Assembly: GCF_963676685.1 (NCBI RefSeq)
Contig: NC_092354.1
Coordinates: 29,854,193-29,918,192, forward strand
Direction of reading: 5' to 3'
DNA length: 64,000 nucleotides
From: Mytilus edulis
Taxonomy: Eukaryota > Mollusca > Bivalvia > Mytilida > Mytilidae
Each line of letters begins with the position of its first letter. Position 1 is the stretch's first letter. Under the pieces are notes generated by a model. That model did not search any database and was not told the origin of the DNA. It saw only the letters and a list, made by a program, of their open reading frames with translations. This document shows positions 49,180 through 60,900 of this stretch, piece by piece. The position numbers and the translations under genes are program-made.

Positions 49180-49319
49180 GGTCCAAATTTCCCCGACCAT
49201 CATCCCATATGACCTCTATCGTATCAACCTACCTATTGTATTTATTATGAACTTGTTCTCGTCCTGAATATGCATGAAATATTTGCCACTGGACGTTAAG
49301 CAACCAACAATCAATCAAT
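49180..49319 (+). mobile_element. SINE family A, copy 6 (5'-truncated)
   Basis: Only the last ~140 bp (from GTCCAAATTTCCCCGACCAT to the AATC tail) are present, same orientation as copy 7. Confidence 0.9.
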
Positions 49320-49469
49320 CTTGATACTACAATAAATAGAGCCAAAAATGTATATTGTAAACTTACCTTTGTCTTAGTATTGTCATCAGTACATTCTGTT
49401 GTTATTTTTCTCTTCTTCTTCTTTTGTGATGGTGTCTTCTGTGGTGGTGTTTTTCCATTACTTTCATTG

Positions 49470-49535
49470 ATCTTCTTTCTTTCTTGCCACTGGACGTTAA
49501 GCAACCAACAATCAATCAATCAATCTTCTTTCTTT
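49470..49535 (+). mobile_element. SINE family A, copy 7: 40-bp tail with 13-bp duplication, inside an exon
   Basis: Only GCCACTGGACGTTAAGCAAC and the AATC tail (49483-49522) remain of the SINE. It is flanked by perfect ATCTTCTTTCTTT (49470-49482, 49523-49535). The duplicated bases are part of the lysine-coding exon, so the insertion hit coding DNA. Confidence 0.9.
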
Positions 49536-50020
49536 TAGGAGTTTCACTTTATGGAATGGCCATGTTACATTTTGTACCTTTTAGATTTCCATTAGTTTGC
49601 TTGTATGAACTATAACATATGGCACAATTTGGGGTATTTTGCTAATTTGCATAACGGCCATGTTGCCTTATCATGACAACAGCCATTACAATAATTATAT
49701 AAGCCCCTTAAATAAAAATGTCAATATGCCAATATCTATCTCGAATGAACAATTTGTTCGCATATAGGTGAATTGTACATGTTTTTAGGCTTCTGTCCGT
49801 GTACAAATGGGCATTGTCTACTCTAAAATCTTTCGGCCTTTTTAGTTTAAAAATCGGAAGCGTAGTCATAGTATAATTGCTATATAAGATCATATAAAAT
49901 GACGGAAAATCGTAAAATAGAAGGATTCAAAACAGAAATACATATGCAAGATGTTGTTCATGATTTGTTCGCATATAGGGAAACACCTTGTAGGTTGAAT
50001 TTTAAAGTTAAATAACTTAC
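49536..50020. other. Intron-like spacer, no gene seen
   Basis: Between exon pieces of the DUF7869 pseudogene. TTCGCATATAG occurs twice (49758, 49969), otherwise unremarkable. Confidence 0.4.
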
Positions 50021-50417
50021 CTGCTTTCTTAAGTTTTCGGCCAAATTCTTTTAAAAACATGATGATTTCAACCTTCCCATTTCGTAAAAAGTCAAATTTT
50101 AAGCATTTTCCCTTAGAATTACACAGCATTTTTTTGTAATTTTCCGCCAAAGGAAGTTTTTAAAGATACATTAGTTTTAGATACATGACGGAAAAGGACG
50201 TGATTATCCGCAAATCTTAAATAAATTATATTTTCAATCTTTAGCTAAGAGAAGTAATTTGATCAAAAGGGACAAAGTCACCTGGTGCAAATCATTTGAA
50301 TAAAGAACCTTTGATTTTGCCATATGAGTTGTTTGAAGCCTTTTAAAATTACATTTAGTCCTTTTTGTCCTTTTCATCTGTAAAAAACATAAAATTTGGG
50401 TGAATACTGGTTGTCGA

Positions 50418-50905
50418 ATTCCCATATGGAATTTACTGACCCCATATGTACCCATTACGTCACTGGCACCCTATGTAACAAATTTATCTTAACGTGTATA
50501 ATTTAAGACTAGTGACCTATGAAAATGAGCAAGTCTTCAATACAGGTAGCATTAACATGATTAAGAAACTACTTCCTATGATCCTACAAAAACAGATGCC
50601 AACAATGACAACTTGTTAGATTTAAATATATTTTATGAATTCATTTCACTTTATCATCACTTTTTTCGTCGGTTGAAACCTTTAAGATTTTTTCTCAGTA
50701 CTGTTTTGTTTTTCTAAACGGACTAACACCACTACTAACCATGTATGAAATGAGCCCCGCCTCCTTATTACCTTAAATGGAATCTAAAGAGACGTAACTT
50801 TACTTCTAACCATATATGAAATAAGCCCCGCCACCCAACTAACCTAATATTAAATATACACGGTTTCCAGGAGGACGCTTTTAACAAATCAAATTGGTTG
50901 ATTCA
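50418..50905. mobile_element. Second copy of the 593-bp element, lacking its left arm
   Basis: CCCATATGGAATTTACTGACC at left is the right arm of the 14975 hairpin. AACAGATGCCAACAATGACA, CTCAGTACTGTTTTGTTTTT and TATACACGGTTTCC follow in the same order as at 15052-15520. About 80-85 percent similar by eye. Confidence 0.8.
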
Positions 50906-50924
50906 ACCTGGTTTTACAGCGCTA

Positions 50925-51035
50925 AACCTCTCATAAAGTACGACAGTCTCATCAAATTGTTATAGTTACAATGATGCATGAACTAAACAGAAGTAAATAA
51001 ATGAAATAGTCAAAATACGGGTACAGCAGTCATCA
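50925..51035 (-). repeat. Inverted partial copy of the 31785 repeat
   Basis: AACCTGGTTTTACAGCGCTA, GACAGTCTCATCAAATTGTT and GTCAAAATACGGGTACAGCA are the inverse of the 31785-31915 segment. Confidence 0.75.
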
Positions 51036-51176
51036 TCGGCCGTGTTCAGGTGAAACTCTAGAGTTAACTCTAGGCACTCGATCAACACCTGGACAAGTAA
51101 GATCCGTACTCTCGTGACGTAGTGACCCGTTAACTCGTGGAACCCAGATTCTTGTCAGGGTTGGAAGAGTTTCAAA
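51036..51176 (+). promoter_or_regulatory. Likely promoter / 5'UTR of the Myb/SANT gene
   Basis: The region just before the ATG has several CG dinucleotides and a perfect 16-bp palindrome, CTAGAGTTAACTCTAG (51058-51073), preceded by CGTGTTCAGGTGAAACT. The start codon context TTCAAAATGGCG is good. The palindrome could equally be a transposon end; no partner end was found. Confidence 0.35.
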
Positions 51177-51394
51177 ATGGCGACCGGTGGAAGTAATATG
51201 TAAGTTGCAGATTGTAAAAAAGAACTTTACTCTTGTTTAAAGATTTTCATCACATCGTTGACATAAATAACAACAATTTCATGAAAACGCTTGATGAATT
51301 GAATTATTTGAAATCAGCAGGCGGTCATTTTTCATACAAATAAATAGTCAAAATGTTTATACCTTTTTTTATAAATACATGTACCTATCCTGTA

Positions 51395-51826
51395 TTCAGG
51401 CCCGTAGCCAGGAATCTCCAAAGGGGGTTGGATTGACTCACAAACTCGACTTTAACAGTCACAATTCGAACCGAATTTGTTTTCAAGGGGGAGGGGGTTC
51501 GTCCAACCCCCCCTGGCTCCAGGTATGGTATTCATGTATTTGCCAACTCTGTCAGATGATTCCACTGACACTGTTGTCTTAAGTCAGTGTGAATTATACT
51601 CTTTAAAATACTATGAATTATTGCCACTTTATAGATACACGGTCACAATAACAATGGTGCACAAATCAGCTGCTAATACAATCTGCAGGGGCGGATCCGG
51701 CCATTTTAAAAAGGTGGGTGGTTCCAACTATAAGTTCTCATTCAAATGCATTGATCGGCAAAAAAAAAGTGAGATTCCAACCCCCGGAAGCCCCCCTTCC
51801 CTGTGGATCTGCCAATGATTTGTTAG
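51395..51826. repeat. Two dispersed repeats in intron 1, one MITE-like
   Basis: 51395-51525 has GGCCCGTAGCCAGGAATCTC and GTCCAACCCCCCCTGG. 51686-51822 begins CAGGGGCGGATCCGG and ends CCCTGTGGATCTGCCAATG, nearly inverted ends as in hAT-type MITEs. A related end (TCTGGATCCGCCAGTG) is at 58534. Confidence 0.55.
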
Positions 51827-52219
51827 ATAAAAAAATATATTGGTTGAACCAAAACTTTGTACACTGTACATACCCCACCAACACTTTATCTACACAGTTA
51901 ACAGTTCTCATTTCTTATTATCACATAGATTTCCATATCATAGGCAATTCTGTTCACTATTATAACATTGATGAACGCTTTTGATGTACGCTTAAGCATA
52001 GACCTGAACATCAGACACGGAAGGCTATCTACTAATCTAGTTTGACTCAATCAATAAAATCGACAGCAAGGGGCAATCAAAATGAAAATGTCCTGTTTAC
52101 CATTCAAACTCCATCATGCATGCAAAGTACCTGAAAAGTAGCTTGCCATTCAGCATCGAATTTGGATGTAATTTTTTCATTGACCATATTGAGATTCTCT
52201 TTACAAGAGGTACAATTTT

Positions 52220-52680
52220 AAACAAGTACTATAGATATAGGAAGATGTTGTGTAAGTGCCAATGAGATAACTCTCCATCCAAATGACAATTTAAAAAAGT
52301 AAACCGTTATAGGTCAATGTACGGCCTTCAACACGGAGCCTTGGCTCACACCGAACAACAAGCTATAAAGGGCCCCAAAATTACTAGTGTAAAACCATTC
52401 AAACTGGAAAACCAACTGTCTAATCTATATAAAAAAATCGAGAAACACATATAAATTACATAAACAAACGACACCTGCTGTACATCAGATTCCTGACTTA
52501 GAACAGGTGCAAACATTTGCAGCTGGATTAAACGTTTTAATGGTACCAAACCTTCTCCCTTTTTCTGAAACAATAGCATGAGTTCACAACATAGAAAAAC
52601 CACACGATAAAATTTCAATTGACAGGCTTAACTCCATCAAAAAAAGTTGATTAATACACTATGAACGAATAAAAGTCCAT
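52220..52680 (-). repeat. Common mussel repeat in intron 1
   Basis: GGTCAATGTACGGCCTTCAA, AAGCTATAAAGGGCCCCAAA, CATCAGATTCCTGACTTAG and TTTAATGGTACCAAACCTTC in order. Recognised from memory as one of the most frequent mussel repeats. Confidence 0.8.
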
Positions 52681-52975
52681 ACTTGCTCTCGACAGACTTG
52701 TTCAGCTTTCCCTTGTCAAAAAAATCAATCATATCATGCTGCAGCCCTTTATTTTTTATGGTGTTTTGCTTCTTTTTTAGATGCTTATATATGACTTTAT
52801 ATATAATGTAAAATATGGTTAGCAGAGGAGAAATATGTATGATGCACTTTTGAATCTAGAATTAAAATGTAAATTTTCAATTTCAGTGTGAAAATAAAAA
52901 TCGTAGGCCCTAATAAAACTTATGAAGGCAATATAACTACAGAGTTGGCTGCTATGATAAACGCTCCTGATTGTG

Positions 52976-53928
52976 GTAAGTTTAAGTTGATCAATATTAT
53001 TTTAGTATACTAAATGTGTAAGGAAGGAAATAGTGACTGTGTACATGACCCTGACATAAAATGGAAACTACATGTACAAGAAGAATATTGGAGCAAAGGA
53101 ACAGCACTTTCATTGCTATTCTTCATCTTGAAATGTGAAGTGAGATCTTCTACACATAGAAAATATTCTCGTCTTAATGCAAGTTCAAGATGCCTTCAAC
53201 ACTGGCAATGACTGTAGTACCGGTTTGAGAAGACAGCATCACACCTGCAAAGATACAAGGCAATATCTAACATTTTATAAAATAGTAGGGTTAAACTTCA
53301 TTCAAAATTATGTGTAGAATAATAAAATGTTCAAATGTGCATTAGTGCTTAAACACAGACAAATCCGAACAAAGGAACCTGCAGGAAAACCACTAAGATC
53401 TTTTTCTGAGCCCACTTTACCAATTTGAAACAAACTAACAGAAGACCTTATGAAAAAGTCAATTTAAACTCTTCTGTAAAAAATCACTTTGTCTTCAGGT
53501 GAGCTATACAGGTTTCTAAAATGAGCCTGCCTCTGATTTATTCCCTGCAGCTGTATTTGAATTGGCCACTAGCCTGACGACCCGGGTCAGATAAATCATG
53601 GTCAGACTTTCAAAATTTTCCAAAAAATGAGAAATATCAAGCCAGTTTGATGTTAAGAAATTTTTTAAAATGTAAGTTGAATTTTTTTTCCTGAAGACTG
53701 TTGCATGATGGACGTACCAGTATTTATGATATTTTTGACATATGCATGTAGATCATATCTGCTAGAACAATCTGTCTGTTTTCACAAAAACTGATTGGTG
53801 CTAATTACTATTGAAAATCATATACATGATATATAGGCATTTTTTGTTTTATTTTATTATATACATTGTATAAATTATTTTTAACTTGTGGTTTTAATAT
53901 ATTAAGAGTATAGAATTATTAATTACAG
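52976..53928. other. Intron 2 of the Myb/SANT gene
   Basis: Bounded by GTAAGT and TTACAG. No nested element recognised. Confidence 0.5.
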
Positions 53929-54967
53929 ATCCAGAATTGAAAAAAGAAGTATATGCTGCCATTATAAGAAACACTGGAAATGAAGATCCCTTTGATACCG
54001 TGCAAGCAGTTCTACCTGTGAACCCAGAAAATGAGCCTGGAAGCACCAATGTTCAGCCTGAGAGCCCAGCAGAAACTGAAAACCCTCCAGTTCAGCAAAT
54101 TACTGATTCGGTAAACAATTTAAATATCTGTGATAAGAAACAAAAGAAAAAAGAAAAAAAGAAGATAAAGAAAAAGACCAAGAAATTCATAAAAGGTCTT
54201 TCAAAAAAACAACTGATGGAAAGGAACCTGAACGCAAACATTGCTACACATGGAGAAATTATATTTATATAGACAAAAAGTTATCCATGCTACAAAATGT
54301 ACCCCTGATTATTCCGATGAGGAAACAGTATGTTTTTCGTCTCTTTCAAATTCTGATAATGTCAGTACCTTACAAAGTATTGAATCTGCCTACGGACTCC
54401 AATCTGTCCCAGTGAATCATGTACAGACAACAGACTCACTGGTCTTAAATTTTGAAGAATTTCATAAAATACTAATGGAAAAACTAAGTTGAAATAAAAT
54501 ATATATATATTCAAAATTGTACATGTTGTTTCTGGTAGTGATCATATGCCATTACATTATTTATATTTTACTTAGATCCACAATTGGACCGAAAAAGAAG
54601 AGAAGTTATTGATGACCATTCGTGGAGATATGGAAGATGCATTCAATGGCACAAAACAACATGATACACTGTGGGGAAAAATAGTAAAACAAATGAATCA
54701 GGAAGGAGTAACTGTTTCTAGTAAACAGGTTATCAATAAATGGAAAAATCTTTAAATCTTTAAAAAAAATACAAAGAAGTAATGGATTCGAACAATCACA
54801 CAGGCAATAACCGATGTACGTGGAAACATTTTGATGCATTTAACAGGCTATATGGAAACAAGGCTTCAACAATGCCCTGTGTGATGGTAGATACTAGTAT
54901 AAAAAGTGGAAATGTTGTAGTGGAGAAACTGCACTTTTTATAACAAATTAATTTATGCTGCCTGTGA

Positions 54968-57900
54968 TTATACCTGAACAAAATAAGAACCATCTGATGC
55001 TGCTGACGTTCTCGGGAAATCTAAACCCTCTGTCTTTAACTTGTCAATAAGTTTGTTGAACATTTCATTCTTTCTGTTTAAATTTGGTGGTTTCGACCCA
55101 ACACTGAAATAATTTAAATGCATTTTTATATTTTAATAATATGAATCTTAATTGGTCCAGCAATACTAAAACTGTTGTATGCATTAAAGTAAATATAAAC
55201 TCCTTCGAAAATTGTACCGTTCTTTCAATGTATTGAAATGAAATATTAATATATTGTTTAATTTATATTGCACGTTTGATTTTAATAATACGCCACATTT
55301 AAACTGTGTTGTGCGTCAGTTAAAGGCTCCTGTTTATTTTTGAACATACCCACTCTGCATGCTCTGTATGCACACCATATTCATGTCAGGATAAATAGTT
55401 TGTTAATTGTGGCCATTTTCCAGCAAAAACAGAAAAAAATATACCTTGTGCATGAAACAGATGAAAGGCCGGGTGGGGGGTAGATAATGATGAAGGTAGA
55501 ATTCTGGGACAGACAACATTTATAGAGTATGATGTCATGAATTCTACCCTGAAAGATATTGGACTAAAGTTATAGATTTCAATTCATGGTATACTCTACC
55601 TTCCTGATTTTAATGCTGGGAAGGATCTTCCCCCAGCCATCAACAGTTGAAAAGCGTTCACTGCATGTTTGGTTGCTTTCTCTGCAGCATCCTTGACACT
55701 ATTTGATAAAAGTTCAAAAGTGTCAGATTCTGGAACAACACACTTGAATTTAAAGTCCCTCACATTAAAAAGCTGCACAACTTCCCCAACTGTCAATGTG
55801 GGAGATATTTCATGGTTTTTTCCAGTCACAGTAAATTCATTGTTCTTTAATCCAAAGTTATGATACTGATTGAATATATCAATAAAGGTGGTAGAATTAG
55901 AAAATGGGGCTATTATACTTTTTTTCTCGTTCCTGTGTGGACACTCATTGATTGTTATTGATAACACACTTTGACTGATGGCCATAGCAGAAGCCATGCC
56001 GTTGTTTGACTTCAATCTGTATCACACAAATGCTTACTGTATTAAAATTTTATTTGAAATCAAACGTTTAAAAGATGCCATTCAAAGGCTATACTAAACA
56101 AAAACCGTTTCCGGAAAAAAACGAAAATAATCCGGATTTTTTTTTTTTTTTTTTTTTTTCCGGGAAAAAAAAGTTAGGGTCGGCGCCAAAAAATTAGGGT
56201 CGGTCGGGCGACCGGAAACACACCTATTTTTTTGGGGGGGCCCTATTTGGGCCCTTTTTTGGCCCCTAATTCCTAAACTGTTGAAACCAAAACTCCCAAA
56301 ATCAATCCCAACCGTTCTTTTGTGGTCATAAACCTTGTGTCAAAATTTCATAGATTTCTATTAACTTAAACTTAAGTTATAGTGCGAAAACCAAGAAAAT
56401 GCTTATTTGGGCCCTTTTTGGCCCCTACTTCCTAAAATGTTGGGACCAAAACTCCCAAAATCAATACCAATTTTCCTTTAGTGGTCATAAACCTTGTGTT
56501 AAAATTTCATAGATTTCCATTCACTTTTACTAAAGTTAGAGTGCGAAAACTAAAAGTATTCGGACGACGACGACGACGACGCCAACGTGATAGCAATATA
56601 CGACGAACATTTTTTCAAATTTTGCGGTCGTATAAAAACTTAACAATAACCAAAGAATCATTAAAATGAAATCAAGGTCAGATGAAACAAAGCCAGACAG
56701 ACATGTAAACCTTACAACCATTCCACATACCAGGTTTAATCTGCCTGCCTGTTTATCACTTATAGTTCTATCTAACACAAACCTTTTATAAATACTTGTG
56801 ACCCTCGTTCTTCTGCAGAACAGATGCTGAAATTCTCCCTGTCAGAGATTTGCTTGATCCAAATGACCTGTAAATATTAAAGTTGAAGGTCTCATTTATA
56901 ATGCAGTTGAACTAATATTTTTTGTATGAAAAATTAAATGCAAAACAACATGTTTACAATGAACAATGAGGCAAGTGTCGACAGAATTAATGATTGGTTT
57001 GATGTATAAATTATTACGTGGCTGATTACATGCATATTTACTCACTCTCTAACAGACGTTTGAAGCTTGGACTTCAATATGCTGTCAAACTAAAAGCCTA
57101 TTCAGATAATCCTGCCTACAGCTGTGTTTTTAATCCAATTTATGAAGATATTTTTGCAAAACATGAAAATAAAATTCCTCCGTTAGGTATACGTTTAAAA
57201 CCACATTTAGCTTCTTTTGATTTAAAATCTGTTGCTCAAGTTAAAATTTGCAAATGTCCTCCATGGGAACTTCCCAAACCAAAAATGATATTTGATCTCC
57301 GTGAACACAATAAAAATAAAACAAATCCTCTTTTAATTCAGCAACACTATGCTGAAATTAAAGCCAATTATCCAGATTTTTCAACTGTCTATACTGATGG
57401 ATCAAAAGATGGCGACAGAGTTGCATCTGCTGCTGTCTTCAGGGACAGAGCTGCAACTCTCCGTTTGCCATCTGATGCATCCATCTTTACTGCTGAAGCA
57501 GAAGCAATAATTTTGGCTTTGAAATTTATTGCTTCTTCAGATAAATCCAAATTTATTATATGTTCTGAATCACTTTCATGCTTACAAGCTATACAAAATA
57601 CTAAAATTAAAAACCCAACAATTCTCCAAATTTTATATGTAATGAGGAATTTGAAAATTCTTCTGAAAGAAATAATATTTCTATGGGTTCCGAGTCATGT
57701 TGGAATCCTTGGAAACACAGCTGTAGACCTTGAGGCAAAGCATGCCCTGGGTGACCCTTTATCTAACTGTGATATACCATATACTGATTTTAAATCTAAT
57801 ATTAGAGAATATGTGTTTAATATTTTAAAAAATGAATGGAGTAAAAAAGATGATAATAAATTACATGAAATTAAACCTAATATAGGTAAACCTTTTAATA

Positions 57901-60900
57901 ATTTTATGTGCAGAAAAGATCAGTGTATTATTACTAGATGTCGTATTGGTCATACTAGAATAACACACGAGTATCTTTTAAAAAATGAAGATGAACCACA
58001 ATGTGTACCTTGCAACTGCAAGTATACTACTAAACATGTTTTAATTAATTGTATTGACTTTGCTGATATTCGTAAGAAGCATTTCAATGTCAATAATATG
58101 TATGATTTATTTAATAATGTTCCATTTACAAATATTGTTGCATTTTTAAAAGAAATTGGAATTTATTATAGAATATAAAAATGTTATTATATTTAAGTCG
58201 TTTTTAATTTTTATCACGTTATTTTACTCATATTAATTTTTATTTGTAAATAATCAATTTGCTTTAGTCTAGAATTTTAGTATATTGAAGGACTTTTTGT
58301 CTTATTTTAAAAATATGCTTTAAATTGTAAAAATATTCGAATTGGCTCTCGCCGCGATATAGCCTTTTTGTGCTAATGCGGCGTAAAGCAACCAACAATC
58401 AATCAATCAATCAACATGCATATTTAGGATAAAAACATTTCAAAAATGTGGTTGCTTATATAGGGAATCACTGAAGCATGACTGGAGCGGGCCCTCTCTT
58501 GGGCAGTCAGTGGGCCCCCACTAATGAAAATTTCTGGATCCGCCAGTGATTGATTTGTGTTATTTTGATCTCTTGTGGAGAGTTGTTTTATTGGCAATCA
58601 TACCACATCTTCTTTTTTATATCATATAAATTCTTATTCATATGATATTATTACGTAAGTATTTCTGTATTGGCCTTGTTATTGGTCAGAGGCTTGCTGT
58701 ATTGGCCTGTGGCGAAGCCGAAGGCCAATACAGCTGGCCGAGGACCAATAACAAGGCCAATACAGATATACACGTAATAATATCTTTATTAATTAACTAC
58801 AGTGTTACAATATTTTTTTAATTTCATTTCAAAAGAGATAAATATTTTTACCTTGAAGTGGAACTTTCCAAATCTCAGTTTGTTTCTTTTTATTAGATGC
58901 ATGTGTCTTCAGCATTTTCTCATCTGATGAATTTTTCTACCCTTTTCAGTCACTATAAAGTGTTACAACTTAAATTTAGACGCAACACATAAATAGTAAT
59001 TGGAAAGGTACTGCCATTGCATGTGTTATGCAGACACTAATTTAAAATCGATGTGTACAATCGTGAAATTATGAGGTCGTCAAGAAATGAACTTTGTGAT
59101 AATCTACTCGTTCCCCAACCCTGAAATAGTTCTATCATCTGCTTTCAAAATACCTTTTAAATGAATATGACCGTCTTTTGCCTGAAATGTTTGCCATACT
59201 GACAATTTCAGCATGTTTAAGATAACTAAATGACAACTGCGTCTTCAAAACAACTGTTTACTTTCAGTTTCTGCTTTCGATGTAAAATCTAGAGACGTTC
59301 CGAAATTCTGCACTTGTGTCAACTCGGCCAATATAGAATAACTCGGCCAATACAGAAAAAAAATCTATATTGGCCGAGTTCTTCTGTATTGGCCCAGTTT
59401 ACACATTATATTGCATAGGCAGTTTTCATCATATTAAGTCCAATAACAGTGTAGTTAATTAATAATTATGATTATGAACAGATATCTTACTTGTTTTTTG
59501 GAGCTTTTGTTGAAACTATGAAATTGAAATTCTCATTTGCTTGGGTTGATCCTAAGTTGGTCAAGCAGGCAGCTCTATCTTTTTGGGTTTTTACAATGGC
59601 TTTTAGATCTGTCTGAAGACTTGGACATGTGAGAGGCTTACCCTCCGGTAAACTGCGGTACCTATAAAATTGATTGTTTAAATGTTAAGGATAAAAATCA
59701 CAACCCAAAACAACTTTTTAAACAAAACAAAACAAAAAAATCAGTTATACAATACATGTACAAAGCATTATCATAACTCAAGTATCTGACTTCTGTGTTT
59801 ATTGGCTAAGAATCTCGACATATATTTTTTTATTCTTGTTTTATATTTACCTATATATACACATTTTATATTAACATATTGGTATCAACTAACAACTTTT
59901 TATACATGAATATTTGGCACCTTTGGGACACCTTTTTGTTATTGAACTTGTTATATTTAATCTGTATAAGAGAATTACAGACTTTTAAGAACTTTTCCCG
60001 GGCATCTCATCTTATTTTCCCCTGTTCTTTTGGGGGTTAAAGCTGTGAAGACTTTACAAGGCATCATTGTTAAGAAGTTAAAGCTGCAAACCAATTTTAA
60101 ATATATCCAGTTCAGTAGTAAATTAAATGCTTAATATTTACAATAGTATTAGTAGCATTAAACTATTTTAAATAAAAAAAAAAATTCTTAAAGTACTATG
60201 TACTATACCTGAAATGAGAAGGATTCTTCTGATAACTGCACCAGGTAACATCTTCATTGGCACAAAGAGAGTGGTCACCATATAAATGTGGAACTATAAT
60301 ATCCAGTGATTTTCTAAGACTCTCTGGGTCTTTTGTCTGGCATTCTTTTATGGCGTACATGAAGCATCTCCCAATGTAAGATATTACATTTGGTTGTTTT
60401 AGTACTTTATATTTGTGGCTAAGCTGATATAGTTTTGATGTGATGCCTTTTTTGGTGTGGTTACTGTCATCTTTTTTCTCAATGGAAGGGAAAACAGCTT
60501 TCAGACGAGAAGTTGTGGTAGAGTCATTATCACCATGGATGACATCTATTGAACATCCAGTTCCCTCTAACTCTCTGGCCATTGATATTGCCATGTCAGG
60601 CTCCGTTGCCTTACTAGAACCGTCCCAGTTTTTTGAACATTCATGTACAGGTATAGTGTGGTTTTTGCTCTGATGTAGGGCACATATCTGGCAAGATTTA
60701 CTTCTAAGAGAGAACTGCAGTACCTTTCCTGTTTCTTTCCCAATTAATGATGCATGGCCTGAAATTATGAACGTTATTTTTACTTAAAATGATTTCAAAC
60801 AGGTAAATTACCATGAAGGCACAGGTAAAAAGAGTTATGCCTCTTGTAAATATTAATTACATGTAAAATTACATGTGTACAAGTTTTACCAGATTTTTAT

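Larger units (their letters stand above)
47884..50377 (-). pseudogene. DUF7869-type gene, decayed
   Basis: Minus-strand pieces in order: 50282-50377 (TTTTTACAG then MKRTKRTKCNFKRLQ, donor GTGACT); 50021-50111 (GKCLKFDFLRNGKVEIIMF, donor GTAAGT); ~49367-49540 (K-rich, TPSQKKKKRKITTEC, donor GTAAGT); 48256-48346 (ARVQLVDVGYVQMLTKDLL); 48031-48226 (QERRKYYKHCAKSRKEPNKY, SIIIEGMDQQKT, MWRLRTH). The last block and ILYLQMDNCSRENKN at 47884-47945 are the signature of DUF7869 proteins, a family common in molluscs and cnidarians with no established function. Between them the frame still reads FQWPHSTNLTL but contains TAG (48028-48030), TAA (48013-48015) and a slip. A SINE scrap splits the third piece and the C-terminal half of the domain is absent. 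The joins are not all in phase. Confidence 0.75.
51177..54943 (+). pseudogene. Myb/SANT-like domain gene, four exons, frame broken
   Basis: Exons with GT-AG flanks: 51177-51199 (ATG, donor GTAAGT), 52887-52975 (TTTCAG / GTAAGT), 53929-54272 and beyond (TTACAG) and 54576-54943 (CTTAG). The first three join in phase: MATGGSN, then IVKIKIVGPNKTYEGNI, then DPELKKEVYAAIIRNTG and a proline/glutamate-rich part. A lysine run (KKQKKKEKKKIKKKTKK) is a probable nuclear signal. The frame then stops at 54270-54272 while another frame (54250-54492, acidic) looks coding. Exon 4 encodes WTEKEEKLLMTIRGDMEDAF, LWGKIVKQMNQEG and KQVINKWKNL, a Myb/SANT trihelix-type DNA-binding domain. TAA at 54753-54755, within a repeated TCTTTAAA, shifts it, and the domain continues as YKEVMDSNNHTG to the stop at 54941-54943. 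It is either a recent pseudogene or a gene with sequence errors. Confidence 0.65.

Noticed and set aside
56731-56838. Alternative exon reading (RRTRVTSIYKRFVLDRTI) on the minus strand
   Set aside because: It has plausible splice flanks, but the overlapping frame SASVLQKNEGHK is conserved in the transposase family and joins both neighbours in phase.
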